From the NCBI RefSeq assembly GCF_042678145.1, contig NZ_JBHUDG010000051.1:62001-126000 (forward strand): a stretch of 64,000 nucleotides of DNA, given 5' to 3'. Below, in pieces: positions 33,908 through 43,481 of this stretch; the first letter of the stretch is position 1; each line of letters opens with the position of its first letter. Both the position numbers and the translations under genes were made by a program. The notes under the pieces were generated by a model, which searched no databases, was not told the DNA's origin, and saw only the letters and a program-made list of their open reading frames with translations. This stretch comes from Pseudopedobacter beijingensis. GTDB lineage: Bacteria > Bacteroidota > Bacteroidia > Sphingobacteriales > Sphingobacteriaceae.

Positions 33908-36214
33908 TTGGATTATTTAAAAGGGTTAAACCCATCTCAAAGACAAGCCGTAGAACAAACCGAAGGCCCGGTAATGATAGTTGCTGGTGCAGGCTCTGGA
34001 AAAACCAGGGTAATTACATATAGAGTAGCGCATTTAATACAAAAAGGAATAGATCCTTTTAACATATTAGTTTTGACTTTTACCAACAAAGCAGCAAAGG
34101 AAATGCGTGAGCGTATTATGAAAGTAGTTGGTTCCGAAGCTAAAAATATCTGGATGGGAACATTCCACTCCGTATTTGCTAAAATACTAAGAGTTGAAGC
34201 CGAAAAAATAGGTTATCCAAATAACTTTACCATATACGATACTGATGACAGTAAAAGCTTATTAAAAGCCATTTTAAAAGAAATGAGCTTGGATGATAAG
34301 CTATACAATCCAAACTTTGTATACGGTCGTATCTCCATGGCAAAAAACAACCTGATTTCTGCCGCCGAATATCTAAAAAATGATCAGATACAAGCTGACG
34401 ATTTTTCTACAGGAAGAGGGCAACTGGGACAAGTTTACGCCACTTACACCGCCCGCTGCTTTAAAGCCGGCGCTATGGATTTTGATGATTTACTTTTTAA
34501 AACCAACGTTTTATTAAGAGACCATCCAGAAGTATTGCATAAATACCAACATAAATTCAAGTATTTGATGGTAGATGAGTATCAGGATACTAACTTTTCT
34601 CAATACCTGATAGTTAAAAAACTAGCTGCTGTAAATTACAATCTTTGCGTGGTTGGAGACGATGCGCAGAGTATTTACGGATTTAGGGGAGCTAACATTC
34701 AAAACATTCTTAATTTCCAAAAAGATTATCCGGATGTAAAAGTATTTAAACTGGAACAAAACTACCGTTCTACCCAAAATATTGTGAATGTTGCCAACAG
34801 CATCATTAAAAACAATGAGAATCAATTGGAGAAAAATGTTTTCTCGGATAACGATGAGGGCGATAAAGTAAGAATAACCAGATCTTACTCGGATAACGAA
34901 GAAGGCAAAAGTGTTGCCGAGTCTATTATTCAGGAGAGAAGTACTAAATCTCTGGATTGGAACGAATTTGCTGTATTATACAGAACCAATGCCCAATCCC
35001 GTTCTATGGAGGAAGGCCTTAGAAAACTTGGTGTACCTTATAAAATACATGGAGGTATGTCGTTCTACCAAAGAAAGGAAATCAAGGATCTGATTGCCTA
35101 TTTTCGTCTCACTTTTAATAACAATGATGAAGAAGCCTTTAAGAGAGTTATCAATTATCCGGCAAGAGGTATCGGCAAAACCACAATAGACCGAATGATC
35201 GTTGCTGCCGATCAATACGGTAAATCATTATTTGAAATTGCATTAAATGCCCCTCAGTTTCTGGATAACAGAGCTGCTACCGCTGTAGGCAACTTTGCAA
35301 CCATGATACAAAGCTTTGCTGCCGTAGCTAAAACCAGTACAGCTTACGATGCAGCACTTCATATTGCCCAACATTCTACCTTGTTAAAAGACCTTTACGA
35401 CGATAAGTCCGTAGAAGGTTTGGCCAGATATGAAAACATACAGGAACTATTAAACGGTATCAAAGAGTTTTCTGAAAGAGAGGATATAGAAGATAGAAAC
35501 CTGAGCGTTTTTATGGAAGATGTAGCGTTACTGACCAACGATGACAACGAAAAAGCAGAAGATAAAGACACTGTTTCTTTAATGACCATACACTCTTCTA
35601 AAGGTCTGGAATTTAACCAGGTGTATGTTGTTGGTTTAGAAGAAAATCTTTTCCCAAGTCAAATGTCTTTAAATTCAAGAGCCGATTTAGAAGAAGAAAG
35701 AAGACTTTTTTATGTAGCGGTTACCCGCGCAGAAAATAAACTGCATTTAAGTTACGCCACATCCAGGTTTAAATTTGGTACTCTGGTTAATTGCGAACCT
35801 TCTAGATTTTTAGATGAAATAGATCCTAAATATCTAGAAATAGATCTTCCTAAAAAGTCTGCCTTCGTAAGTAACGAAAAATCATCCTTCGATAACGAAC
35901 GAACATTATGGAAAAGCACTACAGGAGGAGAAAGCAAAACAAATGATGTTTTTTCAAAACCCAAACCAGCATCTGCTCAAAAGGTAAAAACCACAGCTTT
36001 ACTTTCAAAAGCGCATGTTCCCTCTCCTGATTTCAAACCAGAAGACACCTCTTCTTTACAGGTAGGGCAACAGGTAGAACATGAAAGATTTGGTTTTGGT
36101 AAAGTATTAAACCTGGAAGGAAATAAACCAGATATTAAAGCAACCATTTTCTTTAAAGATATAGGTCAAAAACAACTATTATTAAAATTTGCTAAATTGC
36201 GCATAGTGAGATAA
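33908..36214 (+). CDS. UvrD/PcrA-type ATP-dependent DNA helicase
   Basis: This superfamily 1A 3'-5' helicase acts in repair and replication. The motifs are in order: Q motif LNPSQRQAVE, Walker A AGAGSGKTR (Lys32), TFTNKAAKEM, DEYQDTN, GDDAQSIYGFRGA, EQNYRSTQNI and VTRAENKLHLSYA. A C-terminal RNA polymerase-binding-like tail (QVEHERFGFGKVLNLEG) resembles PcrA. Its 768 residues are typical. The start is a TTG, because no ATG lies before the conserved N-terminus. Confidence 0.94.
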   Translation: MDYLKGLNPSQRQAVEQTEGPVMIVAGAGSGKTRVITYRVAHLIQKGIDPFNILVLTFTNKAAKEMRERIMKVVGSEAKNIWMGTFHSVFAKILRVEAEKIGYPNNFTIYDTDDSKSLLKAILKEMSLDDKLYNPNFVYGRISMAKNNLISAAEYLKNDQIQADDFSTGRGQLGQVYATYTARCFKAGAMDFDDLLFKTNVLLRDHPEVLHKYQHKFKYLMVDEYQDTNFSQYLIVKKLAAVNYNLCVVGDDAQSIYGFRGANIQNILNFQKDYPDVKVFKLEQNYRSTQNIVNVANSIIKNNENQLEKNVFSDNDEGDKVRITRSYSDNEEGKSVAESIIQERSTKSLDWNEFAVLYRTNAQSRSMEEGLRKLGVPYKIHGGMSFYQRKEIKDLIAYFRLTFNNNDEEAFKRVINYPARGIGKTTIDRMIVAADQYGKSLFEIALNAPQFLDNRAATAVGNFATMIQSFAAVAKTSTAYDAALHIAQHSTLLKDLYDDKSVEGLARYENIQELLNGIKEFSEREDIEDRNLSVFMEDVALLTNDDNEKAEDKDTVSLMTIHSSKGLEFNQVYVVGLEENLFPSQMSLNSRADLEEERRLFYVAVTRAENKLHLSYATSRFKFGTLVNCEPSRFLDEIDPKYLEIDLPKKSAFVSNEKSSFDNERTLWKSTTGGESKTNDVFSKPKPASAQKVKTTALLSKAHVPSPDFKPEDTSSLQVGQQVEHERFGFGKVLNLEGNKPDIKATIFFKDIGQKQLLLKFAKLRIVR

Positions 36215-36267
36215 AGATTATTTAGTAAAAAAAAGGTAACGGATAGTAGATTTATAGTTGCTTTGCT

Positions 36268-36275
36268 TATTTTTG
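36268..36275 (+). promoter_or_regulatory. -7 element for DUF4290-murA
   Basis: TATTTTTG matches TAnnTTTG, about 85 nt before the DUF4290 ATG. Confidence 0.5.
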
Positions 36276-36360
36276 TTGAACCTTTGAAAAACGTGGTGGT
36301 ATCACCAACAGGAAAATATTTATAAAAAAGCGTAAAACCTTTGCTTTTAAGCAGTTTAAA

Positions 36361-37056
36361 ATGAATAATACAAACGCCGAAGTTTTTGATTACAATACTT
36401 CAAGAAAAAAATTAATTCTTGCTGAATATGGTAGAAACGTACAAAATATGGTAGAATATATCTGTACGCTTCCTACAAAAGAAGAAAGAAACAAATACGC
36501 TCAGGTAGTTATAGATATGATGGGTTTTCTAAATCCTCATTTACGTGATGTACCTGATTTTAAACATAAACTTTGGGATCACCTGCATATTATTTCAGGA
36601 TTTAAAATAGACGTAGACTCACCCTACCCTATTACTGCAAAGGAAAACATCAACTTTAAACCAGAACGCTTAGAATATCCACAAAGCAGAATCAGGTATA
36701 AACATTACGGTCATACCGTAGAAATGATGATCAAAAAAGCAAAAGAAGTAAACGATCCTGAGAAAAAACAGGCTATGGTAAGCTCCATTGCTAACTTCAT
36801 GAAAGTAGCTTACGTACTATGGAATAAAGATTATGTAAATGACGAACAGATTCTTTCCGACCTAAGACATCTTTCTAATAATGAACTTGATTTATCCAAT
36901 GTTACTTTACAAAAAGTAGATTTAAAGCCTGCCAACAATCCGTCAAGTAATGGTGGAATGAAGAAGTCTGTAAAAAACTTCAGACAAAACAACAACAATA
37001 ATAATAACCATAACAAGAACCGTCAAAAAAATCAGAACGGAGGGAAAAGAAATTAA
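36361..37056 (+). CDS. DUF4290 domain-containing protein
   Basis: The 231-residue protein matches the Bacteroidota DUF4290 family. The core includes LAEYGRNVQNMVEYICTLPT and FLNPHLRDVPDFKHKLWDHL, then a helical part to about residue 190. A low-complexity Asn/Lys tail (about 205-231) is basic and probably disordered; it could bind nucleic acid. The function of the family is unknown. murA starts 3 nt after the stop, so the two genes are one unit. Confidence 0.9.
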   Translation: MNNTNAEVFDYNTSRKKLILAEYGRNVQNMVEYICTLPTKEERNKYAQVVIDMMGFLNPHLRDVPDFKHKLWDHLHIISGFKIDVDSPYPITAKENINFKPERLEYPQSRIRYKHYGHTVEMMIKKAKEVNDPEKKQAMVSSIANFMKVAYVLWNKDYVNDEQILSDLRHLSNNELDLSNVTLQKVDLKPANNPSSNGGMKKSVKNFRQNNNNNNNHNKNRQKNQNGGKRN

Positions 37057-37059
37057 TAT

Positions 37060-38364
37060 ATGAACGCATTTGAAATTCGTGGAGGGAAACCTTTAAAAGG
37101 AGAAATTATCCCACAAGGAGCCAAAAACGAAGCATTACAAATACTTTCTGCGGTTTTACTTACCCCTGAAAAGGTTACGATAAGTAATATTCCAGACATC
37201 AAAGATGTCAACAAATTAATAGAGCTTCTTGGCGATTTAGGTGTAGAAGTAAACAGGTTAAACAAAGATACGTACGAATTTACGGCAGCAAATATCAATC
37301 TCGAATTCTTTCAATCGCAAACGTTCAAAGCAAAAGGAGGAAGTCTCAGAGGCTCTATCATGATTGTTGGTCCGTTACTTGCCCGTTTTGGTAAAGCAGC
37401 CATCCCTAAACCAGGTGGCGATAAAATCGGAAGAAGACGTTTAGACACCCATTTTCTTGGTTTTGAAAAATTAGGTGCCAAATTTGTATACAATCCGGAA
37501 ACCAATTTCTTTAATGTAGATGCTACCGGCCTTAAAGGAACTTATATTCTTTTAGACGAAGCTTCGGTTACAGGAACTGCAAATATTGTGATGGCTGCAG
37601 TTTTAGCCAAAGGTACCACAACTATTTATAACGCGGCCTGCGAACCTTATCTACAACAGCTTTGCAAAATGCTGAATAGAATGGGAGCCAAAATCAGCGG
37701 TATTGGTTCTAACCTATTAACCATTGAAGGGGTAGATTATTTACGCGGTACAGAACACCGTCTATTGCCAGATATGATAGAAATAGGATCTTTTATTGGT
37801 TTAGCTGCCATGACCGGATCTGAAATCACCATTAAAGATGTTTGTTACAAAGAGTTAGGCATTATCCCTTCTGTTTTTAGTCGTCTGGGGATTAAAATGG
37901 AATTAAAAGGAGATGATATCTATATACCTGCTCAAGAACATTACGAAATAGATACTTTTATTGACGGATCTATCCTTACCGTAGCAGATGCTCCGTGGCC
38001 CGGTTTTACACCTGACTTACTTTCTATTGTACTGGTAGTTGCTACACAAGCAAAAGGGTCGGTACTTATTCATCAGAAAATGTTCGAAAGCCGACTTTTC
38101 TTTGTGGATAAACTGATAGACATGGGCGCGCAGATTATCCTTTGCGATCCGCATAGAGCAACAGTAATTGGCTTAGATAAAAAATATAAATTAAAAGGTA
38201 TAGAGATGACCTCTCCTGATATCAGAGCAGGAGTTTCTCTCCTCATCGCTGCATTATCAGCAACCGGAAAATCAACCATTTACAATATAGAACAAATAGA
38301 AAGAGGATATCAGGATATAGACACCCGTTTAAAAGCGCTGGGTGCAGATATCAGAAGAATATAA
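37060..38364 (+). CDS. murA: UDP-N-acetylglucosamine 1-carboxyvinyltransferase (Asp-type)
   Basis: MurA transfers enolpyruvate from PEP to UDP-GlcNAc, the first committed step of peptidoglycan synthesis. The N-terminal GAKNEALQILSAVLLT and the C-terminal DIRAGVSLLIAALSATGKS are characteristic. The active-site loop reads PGGDKIGRR, so Asp121 stands where Escherichia coli has Cys115. Such Asp forms are fosfomycin-insensitive in other bacteria. The 434-residue length is normal. Confidence 0.96.
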   Translation: MNAFEIRGGKPLKGEIIPQGAKNEALQILSAVLLTPEKVTISNIPDIKDVNKLIELLGDLGVEVNRLNKDTYEFTAANINLEFFQSQTFKAKGGSLRGSIMIVGPLLARFGKAAIPKPGGDKIGRRRLDTHFLGFEKLGAKFVYNPETNFFNVDATGLKGTYILLDEASVTGTANIVMAAVLAKGTTTIYNAACEPYLQQLCKMLNRMGAKISGIGSNLLTIEGVDYLRGTEHRLLPDMIEIGSFIGLAAMTGSEITIKDVCYKELGIIPSVFSRLGIKMELKGDDIYIPAQEHYEIDTFIDGSILTVADAPWPGFTPDLLSIVLVVATQAKGSVLIHQKMFESRLFFVDKLIDMGAQIILCDPHRATVIGLDKKYKLKGIEMTSPDIRAGVSLLIAALSATGKSTIYNIEQIERGYQDIDTRLKALGADIRRI

Positions 38365-38369
38365 CAAGA

Positions 38370-38396
38370 AACTCTCCTACCCGGAGAGTTTTTTGT
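38370..38396 (+). terminator. Terminator after murA
   Basis: AACTCTCC pairs with GGAGAGTT over a 5-nt loop, followed by T4GT3. Confidence 0.85.
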
Positions 38397-38465
38397 TTAT
38401 TGTCACATTTATCTTCATTAGAAAACCTAAATTTAGATTTTCAGTTTAACCTTAAAAACGTATTT

Positions 38466-40586
38466 ATGTCAAACATCAAGCATATACTAAGAGATCTTAT
38501 CATTAACATATTTGAGAACAATGGTAATAAGTCTCTAAATTACAAGCAAGTATCAGCAAAACTGAATATTATCGACCCTGAGTCTAAGAAAACAATACTT
38601 GCCATTTTAAAAGAAGACTCAAAAACAGGAATATTTAAAGAATCTGAACAGGGCAAATATCAGCTAAAAGAAGTCAAAACATTCCAGACCGGTATCATAG
38701 ATCTGGCAAATGACGGATCCGCTTATTTGGTGGCTGATGATGAAACTGAAGAAAAAGATATTTATATAGCTCCGAGAAAACTACGCAGAGCATTACATGG
38801 AGACCATGTCAAAATTTACGTTTACGCCAGTAAAAAAGGTAAAAGAAAAGAAGGAGAAGTTGTCGAAATCCTTAAAAGAGCCAAATACGAATTTACCGGT
38901 ATTGTAAAAGTATCTCAGCATTACGCTTTTTTTATACCGGATGACCGGAAAATGCTTTACGATATTTTTATTCCACTGGAAGATCTTAATGGTGCAAAAA
39001 ACGGTGTAAAAGCATTAGCAAGAATAACAGATTGGCCCGAAGGAGCTAAAAACCCGGTAGGTATTATTAAAAGCGTTCTGGGTAAAGAAGGAGAAAATGA
39101 TACAGAAATGAACGCCATATTGGCTGAATATGGTTTCCCATTAAAATTTCCTGATGAAGTAGAAGAAGAAGCAAATGCTATTTCCGACAAAATACCCGCC
39201 GAAGAAATCAAAAAAAGACGAGATTTCAGGGATATTTTAACCTTCACCATAGACCCTTTTGATGCAAAAGATTTTGATGATGCTATTTCTTTTAGAAAAC
39301 TGGAAAACGGCAACTACGAAATAGGTGTTCATATTGCAGATGTATCCCATTACGTTACTCCCGATACACCTCTGGATAAAGAAGCTTACGAACGTGGTAC
39401 TTCTGTTTATTTAGTAGACAGGGTAATTCCAATGTTACCCGAACGATTATCTAACAATTTATGTTCGTTACGTCCTAACGAAGAAAAACTTTGTTTTTCA
39501 GCCGTTTTTGAAATGAATGACGATGCACAAATTATAACCGAATGGTTTGGCAAAACAGTAATAGAATCTAACCGACGTTTTGCCTATGAAGAGGTACAGG
39601 AAATTATAGAAGCAAAAAGTGGTGAATATGCAGATGAAATACTTAAAATAAACGATCTGGCATATATTCTAAGAGACAGGAAGTTTAAACAGGGTGCCAT
39701 TAATTTCGAATCTACAGAAGTAAAATTTAAACTAGACGAAACGGGAAAGCCTATTGGCGTTTATGTAAAAGAAAGAAAAGATGCACATAAACTTATTGAA
39801 GACTTTATGTTGCTGGCCAACAGAAAAGTTGCCGAGTTTATTTCAAAAAAAGGAAAAGGAAAACATAAATTAACATTTATATACCGCGCCCACGACTCTC
39901 CAAATCTAGAAACCCTGAATGCTTTTTCTCAGTTTGCATCCAGATTTGGTTATAAAATATCAACAAAATCCGATAGAGACATTGCCCGTTCCATGAATAA
40001 GTTAATGAGTGAGGTTGAAGGTAAAAAAGAACAAAATGTACTTACTCAATTAGCGATAAGATCAATGGCAAAAGCCATTTACACGACTAAAAGCAGCAGC
40101 CATTATGGTTTAGCATTTGATTTCTACACCCACTTCACCTCTCCTATCCGTCGTTATCCGGATGTTATGGTGCACAGGTTACTTGAACATTATATACATG
40201 GCGGAGACAATGCCAATGCAGAGCATTACGAAAAAATGGCCGTTCATGCCTCCCAAATGGAGAAAAAAGCTGCTGATGCTGAACGAACTTCCATTAAATA
40301 TAAACAAGCCGAATACCTTCAGGACAATATTGGTCAGGTTTATATTGGTATTGTTTCCGGTGTTACAGAATGGGGAATGTATGTAGAAATTGAAGAAAAC
40401 AAATGCGAAGGAATGATAAGACTAAGAGATATTGCTGATGATTTCTATACACTGGATGAGAAAAACTATTGTATTATTGGACAACGGAAGAAAAAGATAT
40501 ACCAACTGGGTGACGAAGTAAAAATAAAAGTAAAGCGAGTAGATTTAAGTAAAAGACAGATTGATTTCACTTTAATTACTGATTAA
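38466..40586 (+). CDS. rnr: Ribonuclease R
   Basis: This processive 3'-5' exoribonuclease degrades structured RNA. An N-terminal winged-helix and cold-shock part precedes the RNB catalytic domain with FTIDPFDAKDFDDAISFRK (metal-binding Asp cluster), RVIPMLPERLSNNLCSLRP and a C-terminal S1 domain (GIVSGVTEWGMYVEIEENKC). I chose the ATG at 38466, giving 706 residues. The frame extends upstream to a TTG at 38400, but those 22 residues do not look conserved. Confidence 0.95.
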   Translation: MSNIKHILRDLIINIFENNGNKSLNYKQVSAKLNIIDPESKKTILAILKEDSKTGIFKESEQGKYQLKEVKTFQTGIIDLANDGSAYLVADDETEEKDIYIAPRKLRRALHGDHVKIYVYASKKGKRKEGEVVEILKRAKYEFTGIVKVSQHYAFFIPDDRKMLYDIFIPLEDLNGAKNGVKALARITDWPEGAKNPVGIIKSVLGKEGENDTEMNAILAEYGFPLKFPDEVEEEANAISDKIPAEEIKKRRDFRDILTFTIDPFDAKDFDDAISFRKLENGNYEIGVHIADVSHYVTPDTPLDKEAYERGTSVYLVDRVIPMLPERLSNNLCSLRPNEEKLCFSAVFEMNDDAQIITEWFGKTVIESNRRFAYEEVQEIIEAKSGEYADEILKINDLAYILRDRKFKQGAINFESTEVKFKLDETGKPIGVYVKERKDAHKLIEDFMLLANRKVAEFISKKGKGKHKLTFIYRAHDSPNLETLNAFSQFASRFGYKISTKSDRDIARSMNKLMSEVEGKKEQNVLTQLAIRSMAKAIYTTKSSSHYGLAFDFYTHFTSPIRRYPDVMVHRLLEHYIHGGDNANAEHYEKMAVHASQMEKKAADAERTSIKYKQAEYLQDNIGQVYIGIVSGVTEWGMYVEIEENKCEGMIRLRDIADDFYTLDEKNYCIIGQRKKKIYQLGDEVKIKVKRVDLSKRQIDFTLITD

Positions 40587-40628
40587 GCTTTATTGTTTAT
40601 AAATTCGCCGTTTTATTTTTAGCCCGAG

Positions 40629-41603
40629 ATGTACAGTATACCAGAATTGCAGCAAATCTTAGATAAAGCAGTTACAAGCTATCAATACCCAAACCAACCA
40701 CAGGAATTATATGAACCTGTATCATACTTATTAGGCTTGGGCGGAAAAAGATTAAGACCCGCTTTATTATTGATGGCTGTAGACGCATTTGGAGGTAATG
40801 TATTACAGGCTACCAAACCTGCCTTAGCTATAGAGTTTTTCCATAATTTCACGTTAATGCATGATGATATCATGGATAAAGCTCCTCTTAGAAGAGGTAA
40901 ACCTACCGTACATGCAAAATGGAATGACGCTGTAGCTATTTTATCCGGCGATATAATGTTGATAGATGCTTATAAACTAATTTCACAAGTTGAAGCGTCT
41001 ATCTTACCCCAAGTTTTAAGTCTGTTTAACACTACTGCACAAGAAGTTTGCGAAGGACAGCAATTTGATATGAACTTTGAAAAAGAAGCTAGTGTCAGTA
41101 TTGCTAATTATCTGAATATGATAAGGCTTAAAACTGCAGTATTACTAGGAGGAGCATTAAAAACAGGAGCATTAATTGCACACGCAAGCACATCAAACCA
41201 AAATTTGATCTATAATTTTGGTGTCAACCTGGGAATAGCTTTTCAATTACAAGACGATATATTAGATGTTTATGGCGATCCCGAAAAGTTTGGAAAACAG
41301 ATAGGCGGTGATATTATTTCCAACAAAAAAACATTTTTGCTAATAAAAGCTTTGGAACTGGCTAAAGGATCCGATCAAAACCTGTTAATTAGTCTATTAG
41401 AAAACAAGTCTATTAAAGCAGAAAGCAAAGTAGAACAGGTAACAAATCTATACGATAAACTTTCTATAAAAAATATAGCAGAAGAGGCTATGTTAGATTT
41501 TGCAAACCGAGCTATAGAATCTTTAAATGCGATAGCAATTCCTGAAGATAAAAAATCTGTTCTAAAAGATTTTGCCACACAACTTATCCAGAGAGAACAT
41601 TAA
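40629..41603 (+). CDS. Polyprenyl (isoprenoid) diphosphate synthase
   Basis: The 324-residue protein condenses isopentenyl diphosphate onto allylic diphosphates. Both aspartate-rich motifs are present: the first in LMHDDIMDKAPLRRGKPTVH and the second in FQLQDDILDVYGDPEKFGKQ. Also seen are GGKRLRP and GQQFDMNFE. The residues before the first motif include Phe and His (EFFHNFTLMHDDIMD), consistent with a short-chain product (farnesyl or geranylgeranyl), but chain length needs an assay. Confidence 0.93.
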   Translation: MYSIPELQQILDKAVTSYQYPNQPQELYEPVSYLLGLGGKRLRPALLLMAVDAFGGNVLQATKPALAIEFFHNFTLMHDDIMDKAPLRRGKPTVHAKWNDAVAILSGDIMLIDAYKLISQVEASILPQVLSLFNTTAQEVCEGQQFDMNFEKEASVSIANYLNMIRLKTAVLLGGALKTGALIAHASTSNQNLIYNFGVNLGIAFQLQDDILDVYGDPEKFGKQIGGDIISNKKTFLLIKALELAKGSDQNLLISLLENKSIKAESKVEQVTNLYDKLSIKNIAEEAMLDFANRAIESLNAIAIPEDKKSVLKDFATQLIQREH

Positions 41604-41840
41604 AAACTGAGCCTAAAATGCTTTAGGGATTATCGCTGAATGTCTATATTGAACTGAACGAGGTATCACGATAATAATTTTGTGTTTTTGATATCCACTC
41701 AAACTCATCCCAGAAAACTTTTAAAGCTATTCTAATACTTATTTTAAAATACCTCTAAATTTCATAGATATGCTATTAAATAAAGCATATTTATGATATA
41801 TTAGTTATTTATATACAACAAAATTCCTAAACAATAATTT
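41604..41840. other. Intergenic region before trpB
   Basis: The 237 bp hold a weak CCTAAA/TTTAGG hairpin (41612-41628) and AT-rich sequence. I see no gene and no T-box-like or trp-attenuator-like element. Confidence 0.4.
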
Positions 41841-43028
41841 ATGAACGAGGTAACAATAAAAGTAGGTCCTTTAGAAAGCATGTTAGCACATAACGGCACT
41901 TACGGACCTTATGGTGGTGCTTATATTCCACCAGTTTTAGAGGGACAATTAACTAAACTGGCAGATTTCTTCGATCAGGAAGTATTAAAAGACGACTTTA
42001 GAAAAGAATTCATTACCATATTGAAACAATATGTAGGTCGCCCCTCACCTTTATACTACGCAAAAAACCTAAGTGATTACGTAGGTTCTAAAATATATCT
42101 TAAAAGAGAGGACCTCAACCATACCGGATCTCATAAAATCAATAACTGCATAGGACAAATCTTGTTGGCAAAAAAAATGGGCGCACAAGAAGTTATAGCA
42201 GAAACCGGTGCCGGACAACATGGTGTAGCAACAGCTACTGCCGCTGCAATATTAGGCATCCCTTGCAAAGTATTTATGGGAGAAATTGATGCAGAACGTC
42301 AAGCATTAAATGTACGCCGTATGCGTTTATTGGGCGCAGAAGTAGTTACCACCAATCTGGGAAGTCGTACATTAAAAGATGCAGTTGACGCCGCTTTGGG
42401 GTACTATATAGAAAATCCTTCGTCTTTTTACCTTTTAGGATCACACGTAGGACCACACCCATACCCTAAAATGGTAGGTTACTTTCAATCAGTAATCGGA
42501 AACGAAGCAAAACAACAAATTCTTGCTGAAGAAGGAAGATTACCTAAACATATTTTTGCTGCCGTTGGCGGCGGATCTAATGCTATTGGTCTTTTTTCAG
42601 GATTTTTAGCAGATAATGAAGTAGAAATTCATGGCGCAGAAGGTGGCGGAGAAGGTACTTATCCAAATACAGCTGCTACATTATCTTTTGGTAAACCTGC
42701 CGTTTTCCAGGGTACCATGTCCTACTGCCTGGTAGACGAAGATGGAAATCCAATTCCTTCCAAATCTATTGCCGCAGGTTTAGATTACCCGGGAATATCT
42801 CCACAGCATGCCCAATTAAAAGACACCGGAAGGGCAAATTATTATCCAATAACAGATAAAGAAGCAGTTGATGCTTACAAGCTTTTATCCAAATTAGAAG
42901 GTATTACTCCCGCCATAGAATCATCACATGCAGTAGCATTAGCTATTAAACTGCTTAAAGATAAAGGAGAACTGGCAGTAATAAACGTCTCTGGACGAGG
43001 AGATAAAGATGTAGAGAGAGAAATGTAA
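41841..43028 (+). CDS. trpB: Tryptophan synthase beta chain (stand-alone copy)
   Basis: TrpB makes tryptophan from indole and serine using PLP. The 395-residue protein has the PLP-lysine region LNHTGSHKINN, the catalytic Glu in IAETGAGQHGVATATAA, the phosphate-binding AAVGGGSNAIGLF and the C-terminal SGRGDKDV. No trpA or other trp gene is nearby. It is flanked by a polyprenyl synthase gene and a 20-bp terminator, so it is expressed alone. A true indole-salvage or paralogue role is possible. Confidence 0.92.
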   Translation: MNEVTIKVGPLESMLAHNGTYGPYGGAYIPPVLEGQLTKLADFFDQEVLKDDFRKEFITILKQYVGRPSPLYYAKNLSDYVGSKIYLKREDLNHTGSHKINNCIGQILLAKKMGAQEVIAETGAGQHGVATATAAAILGIPCKVFMGEIDAERQALNVRRMRLLGAEVVTTNLGSRTLKDAVDAALGYYIENPSSFYLLGSHVGPHPYPKMVGYFQSVIGNEAKQQILAEEGRLPKHIFAAVGGGSNAIGLFSGFLADNEVEIHGAEGGGEGTYPNTAATLSFGKPAVFQGTMSYCLVDEDGNPIPSKSIAAGLDYPGISPQHAQLKDTGRANYYPITDKEAVDAYKLLSKLEGITPAIESSHAVALAIKLLKDKGELAVINVSGRGDKDVEREM

Positions 43029-43056
43029 TTCTCTATAAAAACTTTCGTTCCTTCCA

Positions 43057-43099
43057 ATCAAAAACAAATACTACTACATTAGTAGTATTTGTTTTTGAT
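43057..43099 (+). terminator. Terminator after trpB
   Basis: A perfect 20-bp stem with a CAT loop (left arm 43057-43076, right arm 43080-43099) contains CAAATACTACTA and its complement, 28 nt after the trpB stop. Confidence 0.9.
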
Positions 43100-43132
43100 T
43101 CCTTACCTTCGTTGCCTGAAACGTTCTTGTAG

Positions 43133-43322
43133 GTATTATCATCCTCATAATTAGTGGGTAATGAAGATTACCCTTAAAAAGGAATCGTGTGTAAATCACG
43201 AGCTGTCGCGCAACTGTAAATAACATCAAAGTTGTAACCCTTGTTGTCCATTGTTCTATTAAAGAATGAGAAGGACGGTTACAATGTTATAAGCCAGGAG
43301 ACTTGCTGATTATGATAAGGTT
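43133..43322 (+). promoter_or_regulatory. Cobalamin riboswitch upstream of metE
   Basis: The core shows GGAATCGTGTGTAAATCACG, then AGCTGTCGCGCAACTGTAA (43182-43220), matching the cobalamin-aptamer consensus. The B12 box AAGCCAGGAGACTTGCTG is at 43291-43308. The 5' arm TTATCAT (near 43136) can pair with ATGATAA (near 43312) as P1. It should repress the downstream metE when adenosyl- or methylcobalamin is present. The edges are approximate. Confidence 0.93.
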
Positions 43323-43481
43323 TGTGCTTTCGCGATAAGAAGTAATTGATCAGGGTTTATTTAAAAAATCAGGTGGATGATTTACGCCTCGTTATGTCCT
43401 TTTTTTGCCCATTTTCAAGATTGCACTTTCCTAAATAACTACCTGAACATTAATTGTTTAATATTTAATTATTTCAAAAAA

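Noticed and set aside
38957..39313. Reverse-strand frame of 118 codons inside rnr
   Set aside because: It lies fully antisense to the catalytic region of RNase R and is Ser/Phe-rich, as expected for a shadow frame.
43377..43481. Upstream in-frame extension of metE starting at 43377
   Set aside because: An AGGTGG directly precedes this ATG with no spacing, the 35 residues are Cys/Phe-rich and unlike MetE, and the family N-terminus begins at 43482.
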